Of a DNA stretch of 64,000 nucleotides, positions 46,201 through 57,387 are shown one piece after another (position 1 is the stretch's first letter; every line of letters starts with the position of its first letter). A program made the position numbers and the translations under genes. Source of the stretch: Siphonodentalium dalli (taxonomy: Eukaryota; Mollusca; Scaphopoda; Gadilida; Siphonodentaliidae). The notes under the pieces were generated by a model. That model ran no database searches. It was not told the DNA's origin and saw only the letters and a program-made list of their open reading frames with translations. The DNA lies in the NCBI GenBank assembly GCA_032622095.1, contig CP136066.1, forward strand, positions 172,049,164 to 172,113,163, given 5' to 3'.

Positions 46201-47811
46201 GTGTACCTTTAAAGGCACGGGCGGCGTTCGTTGCAGAAATATTCATATTTGTTCAAATCGCCATCAACAGAAGGAATATTAAAATATACATAGTTCTGTT
46301 CATATGCCAAACATAATCAGCGCGTAAATAGTATATTGTCGTCAAGACGTACGATGGGGTACGTAAACAAGAGCCTGCTTGTGTTACAGAAGTTGTGCTT
46401 CTGTTTACATAACACAGCGCAATTCTATTAGTTAATCCCACACAAATGATATAAACGCTCTTTATTATTTCCATATCAGGAAAACACTAACAAATAACGC
46501 TCTTTATGTTTACCATATCCGGATCTAAACAAAAGCCAGGTAACGTAACGTTCTTTTTTATTTTGTTTACATAACAGAGGGTACAAAATTGACAATAACA
46601 TACTCTTTATGCCATATTTCTGATTGGTGTAAGAACAACGTCTGTCTATATTTTATTATGCTTTCTGTTTATGGCGGTTTTTGATGGAGGTGATTATTTT
46701 AACAGCATATCCACCACCAACGCCGCCCGTATCTTTAAGTAATATTTTCATTGTTCACTAAATTTTGCATGATCATCCTCATAGTGAACTGAACATCTCA
46801 ATTTAAATTAATAAATAGGTATCTATATATAGAATGGCATTATTCTAGTTGCATGTGGCGTCTTTGAATTGATTGTAAGTCATTTATATGAAATGATCGA
46901 TGAGAGCTTTCCGATGAATGGCAACACGCCATATTTTCCACTAAATCCTGAAAAGTTACCCGTAATTCTGCTGTGGTTAAGGAGTCGATTATTTAGGGCA
47001 TTATTGTATATCATTCATAAGTCAAAATTGAAGACATGCTGGAAACCTCGTGTAAGATATAAGAATATTGTATAATTGAATCAAAGACTGGTAGTATACA
47101 AAGTCCGATTTGACAACATAAATCCACCATATGTACGTGTTCTATATCAGGAAAAAACAATCCAGCCCGTTTCCCCAAAACAAGCGTATAATCTGCTTAT
47201 AATGGAAAATGTTTTATGTAGATAATCTGCTTAGTATAATATGCTGAAAATGTTACGTTGTAGTCATATTATCGACTCATAATGAGACGATTCTAAGCAG
47301 ATTATGGACGGACAATGACAAAGATAAGCCAACTCACGACTTTTCAGGTGTATGCTGCTCTTTAACAGGTGTTTTGACCCGCGCCGTAAAATGCAATAAC
47401 GGGTAAGTGTCCATTATCTGCCTATTTAAGCATTAAGTGATCACATTATGTACCTATTTCACATTATAGGTCGATTATATGCGTATTCCCGCGATGATAT
47501 GTTGATGGGAAAATAATTAGATCGGATCCTTGAGCCAATTTGTAGGTTTTTCCCTTTCTGTATTAAATGATATCAGTAATATAGGTATACATTGGAATGG
47601 TCTATTATTAATCGGGGGAAGTAGTTTTCAGGAACAAGTTAGCAGACGACATATAATAAAGGTAGAAATAAAGTTCTATATATTGGAGGGACATGTTCAG
47701 ATAATAAGTTAAACTTGTTAGCGGACCATCTTATATGAAATAGCTCGATGTATCATCGCGGAAATACGCACATAAGCGACCTATAATGTGAAATGTGGTA
47801 CATGTGATTAT
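43245..47811. repeat. Segmental duplication, copy 2
   Basis: Direct repeat of 37372-42431, lacking the 498-bp family 3 insertion. It contains the 127-bp fold-back (43534-43660), the family 3 MITE at 46209-46738, the single mariner arm 46899-47008, the family 5 MITE 47165-47502 and the family 2 remnant 47532-47725. Confidence 0.95.
46209..46738. mobile_element. Family 3 TTAA MITE (duplication copy 2)
   Basis: The counterpart of 40830-41358, with a few substitutions and a small indel near 46561. Confidence 0.9.
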
Positions 47812-48090
47812 ATGATTCTGAAATAAGCAGATAATGGACAAGTTTATGGTGCGGACCACGGTGAAAACTCGTGTTAAAGAGCGTACACCTCAAATGTCGT
47901 GAGTTGGCTTATCTGTCCCATTGTCCGCACATGATCTTCTCAGAATCGCCTCATTATGAGTCGATAATGTGACTAAAATGTCCCCATTTTCAGCGCACTA
48001 TCGACTCAAAATGCGACCATATTCTAAGCAGATTATCTACCTAACATATGTTCTAAGATAAGCAGATAATGTACTGATTTTTAGGAGAAC
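47748..48090. mobile_element. Family 5 MITE spanning the duplication edge
   Basis: Complete here: CATCGCGGAAATACGCACAT at the left, AAGCAGATAATGTACTG and GGAGAACAGGCT at the right. In copy 1 the same element is cut at 42431, which fixes the right breakpoint within it. A family 2 remnant (AGTATAGAAAGTGTTAA) follows at about 48125. Confidence 0.8.
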
Positions 48091-48193
48091 AGGCTAAATT
48101 AACTACTCAATGAGTACCGTACTTAGTATAGAAAGTGTTAATGGTCAGATATCGACGTTCTAGAGATTAAGTTTTGATACGTTTTGAATTATT

Positions 48194-48557
48194 TTAAACG
48201 GACATGGTTCATTCGAACCTATTGACTGGCTTCACATGGTCTGAAAAACACTTGCCGAAGTCACAGCCATTTTCCAATCGGTTACAATTTTTCGCCCGAA
48301 GTCAGACAAACGATCTTTATTGCTACCATATCAGGAATAGAATAACACGGAACGCTCTTTTTTGTTCCATGTCGGGAAAATGTCTGTTTTTGTTTGAGAC
48401 CTTGTTCATAATTGCATTTTTCAATACTTCAATTTTGGTTACAGAATGCTCTTAGAAAGGTAGTTAAGATATGTATCGTCCTATTCGATACCGGGAAAAA
48501 TTCAAAAGCAACTAATATTATTCGTATTTTGGAGCGCAACCCGCCATGTGACTTTAA
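48194..48557. mobile_element. Family 8 TTAA MITE, inverted orientation
   Basis: TTAAACGGACATGGTTCATT at the left and CGCCATGTGACTTTAA at the right, 364 bp. It contains two CTTTATTGCTACCATATCAGG-type blocks (first near 48314). Confidence 0.8.
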
Positions 48558-48760
48558 GCTCAAGAAACAGTTCCAATGATCGTTTCTTATAAAGAGCGTT
48601 CATTCTTCGTCACCCACAAACGCTAGATAATAAAGAGGCTAAAGAGGGTTCTCAATCATCAACTTTGTGATAGTTTTCGACATATCTTTATGCTTAATTG
48701 ATCACACTCATCGGGGTTCTGTGATATCGGGGCAATATCGTAAAATAGCCCCTGGATTCT

Positions 48761-49087
48761 TTAAAGCCACATGGCGGTTTATGCTCCAAAATACACATAA
48801 TATTATTCGCTTTTGAACTTTTATCAGTATCGAAATAGGTCGATAAATATCTGAATTACCTTTCTTTTCTTTTTTTGTTTCCCAAACACAAAACAGCAAT
48901 TTGCACGACATGGAACAGAAAAGAGCGTCTATTCCTGATATGGTAGCAATAAAGACATTGGCAAGTGTTTTTCAGAGCATATGAAGGCGGTATATCAATA
49001 GTTCGTTTATTTATCGACCTATCGTATCCGTCGTTCCCAATTGCATAGAAAATAATTTGGAGGTTCGAATGAGCCATGTCCGTTTAA
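48761..49087. mobile_element. Family 8 TTAA MITE, short copy
   Basis: TTAAAGCCACATGGCGGTTT to GAGCCATGTCCGTTTAA, 327 bp, lacking part of the interior. The 70 bp before it (TCGGGGTTCTGTGATATCGG) recur just after it (about 49097-49150), a local duplication. Confidence 0.8.
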
Positions 49088-49876
49088 TTGATCACTCTGG
49101 TCGGGGTTCTATGATAAAGGGCAATATCGTATAATAGCCCCTGGATTCTTAAAGACAGTTAGATTCTGAAAACAAACAAACCAAACAGTTCCCTGCGCTG
49201 CCTGTGTGTGTGGGGAAAGACAATGAAGTCGGCGGAAACAACCCAAATACATTGCTTTTAACATAGGAATTCGTTGAAACGAAAAACAATTTATACTCTT
49301 TTATTTTTATAGGTTTCTTCGCGTCTTGGTTATGGTTCAATTTATCCAACAATTAATATTAAAAACGTTCATGACAAAATAAAAGACATTCCATTTTGCT
49401 ACACGGTAAGGATTTTATAACACAATAAACATGAATCATTTCCGCGTTATTACTTTATCAGTCATTTATCGTCCAATTAAAGGTAAATCAGGCGTTAGGT
49501 ATAATACTATGATGACTGTTATTGCAATGGCATTGGCAGTGTTGCAAAATAAATTAATGGCGACATCTGTGAATGATATACGGTAATCTGACATGTGTAT
49601 TGTCAGTCTATTCAACATGTGTTATTTGGAAATTTTGTGATAGCATATGATATGATGCATATGATATGATGCGATTAAAATGTGAATCGCTTGAAGTCTG
49701 CCATCTTGCGAAAATACTGCCCAGCATGCGTCCAAGCAACTTCAATGGTGTTTTACACATATAACTTTTTTGAGTTTCTTTATGTATGTAGTCATGTTTA
49801 AAATCTTTGGCATGTAACACATTAAAATGTTGATAACCCAGTTTGTTCTGTTTAGTATATGGTAGCCAGCCATCAC

Positions 49877-50008
49877 TATGGATGGTTGACCCCTTCTCTA
49901 TGGATGGTTGACCCCTTCTCTATGGATGGTTGACCCCTTCTCTATGGATGGTTGACCCCTTCTCTATGGATGGTTGACCCCTTCTCTATGGATGGTTGAC
50001 CCCTTCTC
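49877..50008. repeat. 22-bp minisatellite, 6 perfect copies
   Basis: Six identical units starting TATGGATGGTTGACCCCTTC, then TC. Complete identity suggests recent expansion or ongoing homogenisation. Confidence 0.98.
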
Positions 50009-50929
50009 TACATATTTCTATAATATCCAGTAGAGGCTGTTCGGTTCTGTCAAATACAAAGGAAATTAACAATTTATTGTTTTCTTTTTTGATGATGCCA
50101 AAAATTCAAACCTTCATTCCCAGTCATTTTCCTGTACCATATTTGGAAATCCTTTCAAAACAACTTTAATTATTTCTATGCGTCCAGATAATTTAAAATT
50201 ACTGTCGCAATCGAGAATGTTTTCCACATACTGGCAATACATTTCTCCGATAACACTTGCCCAGTCAACAGCTGTGTGTTCATAATTAACTCCAGCTACC
50301 TTAGCTGCCGAACTGAGATTTGAATGGTTCACATAGTCAATTATGAATGTGAATTTGAGAAGATATCAGCGAATGGAATATTCAAAGAGTTTTTTCTGAT
50401 TGAATATAAATGGGAAGTGATAGTTGGGCATCTCCAAGAATAAATGCAACTTTTCCGTTTAGTTATATTGCAAGTTGAAAGCGCAAACTTTGCTGGATGA
50501 CGCCATTTCGACGATGCCAGTTTATTATCTCCAAATAAAGGAAATCTTTTACATAAATTTGCTGAAATTAGTTATCCTCCCCGAATTTCCAACAGGTTCT
50601 CTGCTTGTAGTCATTATAAATTAAAATAATAAGTATGTGAACTGTGCCATAAACCAATTTGTAAACTGTGTGAAGGAAACGAACATTGCAACTGCGGGCA
50701 GTAAATCTGGTATAATACTCACTGATGTATGAACCATCTCGGTATCTTCTTTCTCGAACAATCACGAGGCACAGAACCTACTCGTACCTCTGGTGATGAC
50801 AATATAAAACCATATCGAGTCTTTAATGACAAAAATATTCTCAAAACTTTCAAAATTATACTAAAAAATGTCAATTTTAGCCAGTCTTAAACTGTCGTGA
50901 ATGGTGACTACCCTCAAACCTCGCCCTTA
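50009..50929. other. No recognisable feature
   Basis: AT-rich. The minus-strand frame 50114-50332 (72 codons, NHSNLSSAAKVAGVNYEHT) has ordinary-looking composition, but no family or splice support was seen. Confidence 0.3.
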
Positions 50930-51340
50930 TTGGACCCCGCTAATATGATTTATGTCATATTATGCATTATCAGTGTTAATACAGATGCATGGTTTGGGGG
51001 GACTATATGTGTGCGTAATGACACAGTTGAGTATCGTTTGGGGAGTTACCTACCTGAGTCTACATCAGTCTGGGTGGTTCGTGAAACTCGTTTGGTGGAT
51101 TGGGACACCCCGTCGATGGTTTGGAACATTGTATGGATTTGGGGCGCCTGTCGTGTGGATTTGGATACTCACATGTTTTTGTATTTTTTGGATACCAGAT
51201 GGGTTTTATAACTCTGTATATGGTTTGGCGGACTCGTTGTGTGGTTTTTGGACACTCATCTGATGTATTATGAAACTATTGGTGGTTTTTGAAACTCGTA
51301 TGGTGGCATATATGACTATATATTGGCTATACAATATCGT
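50930..51340. repeat. Degenerate GT-rich repeat
   Basis: Strong excess of G and T on the plus strand with recurring GGTTTTTG(A/G)A and TGGATTTGG words at irregular 40-50 bp spacing. The two overlapping 103-104 codon frames here probably exist because of this bias (few stops on this strand), not because of a gene. Confidence 0.5.
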
Positions 51341-51756
51341 AAAAAAAATCAGCAACAAAAAAAACACTTCAAATGTTCACTTCCGACTTCCATATCCGCT
51401 GTCATTTTGAAAACTGTTTAGACACCGAATTGTCAAATCCTCGGGATATGACTTACTATAACTGATTAGGATTCGCCATTTTATAGTTTTAGGGTCAAAT
51501 TACGGCAGGCATAATTATGCTATGGCAACAGGAATAATGCGGTTTTTTGTTGCAGGTTTCTGTCACGTTAATACATTTAGAGGACTCTGTAGTGAATGGT
51601 AGTACACTCCAGGAAATTGCCGCCATATTGCCCCGTAACATTCACGGCCACATGTTAGCGTCAAATTAATTGGAGCAGACATCCTTACGAAAACTTGGAT
51701 CAAGTTTAATACTGGGGGCCCCAGTCTGGAGAAGCATTTTGGCAGACCTTGTTCCC

Positions 51757-52640
51757 AGACAAAAAATCCAATTTTCTTACATATTTTCTTCATTTTTATC
51801 CAAAATTAACGACTTTCCCTTCATTAAACGTATGGTCATTTTATATATTATCATATGGTCACATTTGGCAGTCAGGGAACTCGACTGAGCGTTTATGGTT
51901 GGCAGATTTGTTTATTAAAAAAATCCAATTTTCACCATTTTTGTTTACATATTCCAGCGTTTTGACTCAAAAATTACGACTTTCCCATTCTGGTTCATGG
52001 GGATTTTGGATATGTTATATACACTCAAAAAGACCACAAGTCATGCATCGCAATTGTTTTCACGGTTGGGCCTTTCCTTCCATCCGTTTGACTGGAATTG
52101 CAAATTTTACACAAAAAGCCATAAATAGGACCCTATTTCAAAGATATGTAGAAAATGTCCCCCAAAGCGAATTTTGGATATATTGTTCCCCAGATTATGC
52201 CAGACAGAATAACACCAACAACAGCTTGTTTCCAATTAAATATAGGTTCACTTTAAAATCTGACTCTCAACCAGAAAATAACCATTTTTGTCTACATATT
52301 CCTGTCTTTTGACCCAAAAATGTAGATTTTCCCACCCTGGGATTCATGGGAATATTTTATCATATGGATATAGTCACATTAAAACACACCAAAAACATTG
52401 CATAGTAATTTGTTCACGGTTGGGTTTTTCTTTCCATCAGATTGACTAGACTAATAAGGAACAGCAAAATATACACAAAAAGCCATAAATAGGACCCCAT
52501 TTCAACGAGCTATAGAAACTTTTCCCCAAAGCGGATTTTAGATATATTGTTCCACAGATTCTGCCCGACAAAATGACACAAAACAGCTTGTAAACCATTT
52601 GTTCTAGGTTCACCGCGAAATCGAGTCTCAACGACGAGAC
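51757..52640. repeat. Tandem repeat, about 364-bp unit, two full copies plus part
   Basis: AGCCATAAATAGGACCC occurs at about 52117 and 52481. The preceding blocks (CATATTCCAGCGTTTTGACT / CATATTCCTGTCTTTTGACC; CACGGTTGGGCCTTTCC / CACGGTTGGGTTTTTCT) keep the same order. A partial unit precedes at 51757-51890. The 187-codon frame 51749-52312 spans unit boundaries and is not conserved in the second unit, so I do not call it a gene. Confidence 0.8.
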
Positions 52641-52704
52641 TAAAACATCATCTGTTCTATATATATTCGTATTATAATCCCTTGTAACGTGCAAACTTTA
52701 AATA

Positions 52705-53245
52705 GATCAGGCAATCACACCATTTCATTACGTCAGTATTAGACAATCACAACAATAAATTACGTCAGTCTATATCAGGCAATTACAACATTACATTACG
52801 TCAGTCTATATCAGGCAATCACACCATTTCATTACGTCCGTATAAGACAATCACAACATTACATTACGTCAATCCATATCAGGCAATCACAACATTACAT
52901 TACGTCAGTCTATATCAGGCAATCACACCATTTATTTACGTCAGTATCAGACACTCACAACATTACATTACGTCAGTCTATATCAGGCAATCACACCATT
53001 TATTTACGTCAGTATTAGACAATCACAACATTAAATTACGTCAGTCTATATCAGGCAATTACAACATTACATTACGTCAGTCTATATCAGGCAATCACAC
53101 CATTTCATTACGTCCGTATAAGACAATCACAACATTACATTACGTCAATCCATATCAGGCAATCACAACATTACATTACGTCAGTCTATATCAGGCAATC
53201 ACACCATTTCATTACGTCAGTCTATATGAGACAATCACAACATTA
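52705..53245. repeat. Minisatellite with 276-bp higher-order repeat
   Basis: About 15 units of 31-37 bp, of the type GGCAATCACAACATTACATT followed by ACGTCAGTCTATATCA, alternating with variants (ACACCATTTCATT; GTATAAGAC). A block of several units starting at 52777 recurs at 53053 in the same order, so the higher-order period is 276 bp. Most units hold TTACGTCA. Confidence 0.9.
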
Positions 53246-53657
53246 CACCGTAAAGCGACGAGGAATCCCTTTCATCAACAGTACATGTAACACTGAATTG
53301 TCTTACTATTTGCTCCCACTGCGTCCATTTTATGTCATTTATTCAACGAGGGATTCAACATAATTGATGCGACTGAAGACTGAATCAATTTTCCCGCCGA
53401 AATCGTTATGTCGGAACGTGCGGTGTAGTTATTCCAGACAATTCTCTTTCATATGTAAAACAAATTCGTCTCAAGGGCCAACGGATTGCATATTTAGAGA
53501 TAATTTGGAATTACAGAATGTATGCATTCGATGGCTGTAATTTGTGTAATTATCAACTCTTTCAGATGTTCTGCACATACGTGAGACAAATGGTCATGTG
53601 GGTTTTATCCCGGGAAGAGGACAGTAACTAATGTGGTATAAGTTAGTAGTACTAAGT

Positions 53658-53980
53658 ACTAGGGCATTACCCGTCAAATGACGGGTGACAAACACGACTT
53701 GCAGGAAAATATCGTCACCGCTGATAAAGATAAAAGTAAAGTCGGCAAACGGTGCTCGGAGTTTGTCCAGAATTAGGCTTTGGTGTTTTATAATGACGGA
53801 CAGCGCTGAAATCATATCAGTGAAAATATCGCCTTGGTAATAGTTGGTAAACGCGTTATACCTCAGTTCGTTTTGAACCGATTGGCCTGAAATTTTGCTT
53901 GTCGTATACTAAAATGTTTAAGATTTGGGTGAAATCTGACATGATGGTTATATATGTTTAAACGCGCCAAAAGCGTGACA
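53658..53980 (+). mobile_element. RTE-like/SINE-like retroposon fragment
   Basis: The head ACTAGGGCATTACCCGTCAA plus ATGACGGGTGA resembles the head at 59900 (ACTAGAAGGTGACCCG). It ends near CAGTTCGTTTTGAACCGATT and TGGCCTGAAATTTTG, a type of 3' segment (host-like 'fall in the range of' tail phrases) seen in RTE-derived repeats. Minus-strand frames here are incidental. Confidence 0.45.
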
Positions 53981-54033
53981 ATGTTACATACAGATACACA
54001 TGCATAGCAACACTTGCCTTTTCTATATAGATA

Positions 54034-54184
54034 CAGTAATAAATAATCGACTCCTTAACCACAGAAGCATTATGGGTAATAGTCACTTTCCGATGAATGG
54101 CAACAACCATATTTCCGACTAAATCATGAAAAGTTACCCATAATTCTTCTGTGGTTAAGGAGTCGATTATTTAGGGCATTACTG
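54034..54184. mobile_element. Mariner-type fold-back MITE, shortened left arm
   Basis: TA flanks (54032-54033, 54185-54186), ends CAGTAATAAATAATCGACTC and the inverted partner. The left arm has lost about 55 bp compared with 15026-15239. Confidence 0.9.
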
Positions 54185-54411
54185 TAGATAAATGGAGGCT
54201 TCAAACCGTAACTTGTAATCTTAGATTCTAAATGGCAATATATTCACAGACGGACATCACGACCGGCATGCTCGTCCATCCACAACTTGAACAATCATAT
54301 CGAAATGACAAACAAAACAACTATTAAATATGGGTGATAACTTAACTAAATACGTCCAACGAATCTCGTAATGACAGGTATGCATGTTGCCATGGTGGTA
54401 AATATTCAGCT

Positions 54412-54760
54412 GTTCTCCCGCAAAACTGATCTGCTCATAATATAACTTGTTTTAGGTAGATAATCTGCTTAGAATTGCCTCATGTTGAGTCGATAATGTG
54501 TTTAAAATGATACCGTTTTAGTCACATTATCCACTTATAATGATTAGACTCTGAGCAGATTATGTGCGGCCAATGCCACAAATAAACTCTCACGACTTTT
54601 CAGTTGTACGTTCTTTAACATGTGTTTTCAATGTGGCCCGCGCCATAAAATGAAATAACGGATATGACTCCATTATCTGCTTATTTCAGAATAAAATAAT
54701 CACATTATGTACCTTATAGGTCGATTATGTTCGTATTTGCGTGAGGATATGTTGAAATAT
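54412..54760. mobile_element. Family 5 MITE
   Basis: TTCTCCCGCAAAACTGATCT at the left, then TAGATAATCTGCTTAGAATT, CACATTATCCACTTATAATG, GTACGTTCTTTAACA and the end CGTATTTGCGTGAGGATAT. Same orientation as 21950-22320. Confidence 0.75.
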
Positions 54761-54769
54761 TTGTGCAAA

Positions 54770-55030
54770 GTTTCATAGAAATTGACTAAAACGAAGGATT
54801 GCAAGCTTGTACAAAATTACAATAAAAGCGGAATAACCCCCACCAAAAAATCTGACTGACCTCATAATCGCAGGTGCACAGGCTCCCATGGTAATAAATA
54901 TAAATGCCAAGTTAAAAACAATTGACTGTTAAATGAAGGAATACAAGCTTGGAAAAAGTTAGGTCCACAGCCGGGCGGGATGGATAAGCTGATTCCGGTA
55001 TACCTCCTCATGACTTTGTTACGTGTTTGT
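54770..55030 (+). mobile_element. Dispersed molluscan-type retroposon tail
   Basis: TCATAATCGCAGGTGCACAG, CCCATGGTAATAAAT, TGCCAAGTTAAAAACAATTG and GATAAGCTGATTCCGGTATA match the units at 59380-59860. A further diverged piece with GTAATGACAGGTATGCATG and CCATGGTGGTAAAT is at 54368-54405. Confidence 0.65.
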
Positions 55031-55119
55031 AATGACTATGCTGATGTGTACACAAGAGACGACAATAGCCATTAAACATAATGGAAATGGGCTTATTCCG
55101 AATATATAGAGGATCTAAG

Positions 55120-55244
55120 AGTCCCCAGTTTATAGTGGAATTTACAAAAAGAGTTCAGTAAATTAGGTCTGGACCAAGCCTTTGGCGAGGTCCCGACCTT
55201 ATTTACTGGACGAGTTTTGTAATTTCTGCTATAAACTGGGGACG
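55120..55244. repeat. Fold-back element
   Basis: GTCCCCAGTTTATAG, ATTTACAAAA and CAGTAAATTAGGTC on the left pair with GACCTTATTTACTG, TTTTGTAATTT and CTATAAACTGGGGAC on the right; loop near 55180-55190. Confidence 0.8.
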
Positions 55245-55299
55245 AGTTGTAGATTATATTAATTAAATGATCCAAAATCTCAGCAAAACACGATTACAT

Positions 55300-56400
55300 C
55301 AACAAATCGGACGCGAAACTATCATCGGCTTCTATAAGGCATGCGTTTCACGTAACAATGCGTTGTTTGTCCACGTAAAGAAATAGTCCCAGATAAATAA
55401 AGACTTTTTGGCATATTTAATGGCGTATATTTAATGACATAACTTTTCAAACGCTTCACTCATTATAGTTTGTTGGAAAAATATTGGAAGCCATATAGTG
55501 TTTTGAGACGTAGCGTGCGGAATGTAAACAGAAGACAAACCGGAAGTCAAAGGTCACCTGGCACTATTTCCTGTTATTAAACGAACGTTTAATATCACAA
55601 TTTATAGAATGGGTTATTGAATGGAATAACTGTATTGGTCATGTAATAAAGTGGCATAGACAATGATTTAAATTAATATGCCGATGAAGTAAAACACGGC
55701 GCAGAGGCGTTACAGTGGGCGCCACAATTGGCATGCGATGCGCGGAAACGGGAAATCGGGAACAATTCATCACATACCAAAGAATATTGGAGGCTACATG
55801 GCAAATGAGGGAAATCTATAGTAACACACAACATATGTTAGTTACCTCCTGGAGGGAAATTGACGTGAAATGATTCCTCTCGAATGCAATTTCCTATACG
55901 AGAGTGGAGTCTAGACCGATGCGTGGTATCGCAACGATCAAGGGGGCCCGGGGGCTTGCCGAGTGATTAGTTTCTTATCTATAGCCCCGTATTGGGCTAC
56001 TATTTAGTTCTCAATTGTTCGACGCTGACGATCTTCGCCTTGTTATGGTGTAGACATATATTATTATTCGAAATGAATAGACATACAAAATATATAAAAT
56101 CAGCATAATAGCGTATTGGTAAAATAAATGGATTTTGATTTAAAGGGACACAGTGCACTCGAGGTGGGTAAATTTGCAAAAAAATGCAACTCTGTAAAAA
56201 AAATAATATATAAAGTGGTGCACGCCGTTATCATAAATCATCGCTGATTGTTGTCAGCCAGCCACGATGGAGCACGAGCTGGTAGGCACAAATGGCAGCT
56301 AACTAAACGATCGTCGGGCATTGCAATTCTGTCAACGTAGGAACATACCCTTGTGTTGACATTACTATTACAATGGAATTATCAATTAATCAAATAATTT
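55300..56400. other. No recognisable feature
   Basis: AT-rich, with a GC-rich patch at 55935-55965 (GGGGGCCCGGGGGCTTGCCG). No exon or repeat assigned. Confidence 0.4.
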
Positions 56401-56419
56401 ACCAAAGTTTAATGAAAAC

Positions 56420-56929
56420 TTGACAGAAAACAGAATAAAATGTCAAAGCATTGAAAACTATTCTGAAACTCATATTAATACTAAACTATTTGAACTTACT
56501 ACAAGATTAGCGATGTTTATTGGCAAATTACTCAAACACATTTATTTACATGCCAATTGTATGAACATGCGAAATTTCGTTATTGGAGAATTATCATTAA
56601 TGAGTATAAGAACAAAGTTATCCAGGGTCCGTGCTGGCCCGAAATTTACTTTTGCAAATTTGTTTCCAAATGAAAATAATTTTTGCCAAATGCTGTTAGA
56701 AGTTGCCAAATGCTATCAGTTTCTACGACATTGTGTCTTTTATTTTGATCATTTCGGCAATCACTGCTTGAGCGACATTTTTATATCGACAGTAAAGCGA
56801 TTCATTATTAATAATTATCGCCTCTATACTTGGGTTTATCAGAGAACAATAAACCAACGGCACAATGAAATTGCAGAAGGGTTTATTCACCAGAAAGGCA
56901 CATCGAAACAAAGAGGATTAGCTATGTAA
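56420..56929 (+). other. Unassigned 169-codon open frame
   Basis: ATG at 56420 to a stop at 56927-56929. The product is basic, with many N, F and H (for example KLLKHIYLHANCMNMRNF and RFIINNYRLYTWVYQR), and has no signal peptide or known motif. The length is unusual for chance in DNA this AT-rich, so it may be part of a decayed element or a real single-exon frame. TTTGCCAAATG-type words recur five times around it (56650-57125), which suggests repeat-derived sequence. Confidence 0.2.
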
Positions 56930-57339
56930 GCACCTCCACCAGACATACTAGAAAACCATCCACCCATTACTAATGATATCAGGTTAACTGATTACCATTA
57001 ATGAAAGAGTTTGCTGAAATGAGTGGTATTGGTTGACAAATATGATTTAACTTTTTTGAGGAATCAAAAGTGACAGCCCAAATATTTGCCACATTGCCAA
57101 ATGATTTTGTTTTTGCCAAATGTGAATTATTTTTGCCATCCGGTTTGACAGAACAAATCAATTTTGTAGTTTTACTATACCCGAAAATAATCATAATAAG
57201 CGCATGAACTAGTCTTTTTATGAGACACCACTTCCACAGACACAACAAAAATTCAACATATCCGAGATTGGAAAGAGATATGTCTGAAGGATTTCGACTC
57301 TTCCAAAATCCTGCATGTCAGTCATTGAAACAAGCTCGG

Positions 57340-57340
<1 letters not shown>

Positions 57341-57370
<30 letters not shown>

Positions 57371-57381
57371 GAGAGAGGGAG
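57341..57381. repeat. (GA)n microsatellite
   Basis: GA dinucleotides with two interruptions, directly before the 5' end of the half-LINE. A LINE may have integrated next to it, or the tract may have grown at the junction. Confidence 0.9.
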
Positions 57382-57387
57382 ACCCAG

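Noticed and set aside
50897-51263. Two overlapping 103-104 codon frames
   Set aside because: They arise in a GT-rich degenerate repeat where stop codons are rare on this strand; no motif is present.
51749-52312. 187-codon plus-strand frame as a gene
   Set aside because: It spans two units of a 364-bp tandem repeat, and the second unit does not keep the frame.
52705-53245. CRISPR array
   Set aside because: Regular spacing, but no unique spacers; units are diverged minisatellite repeats in a eukaryotic context.
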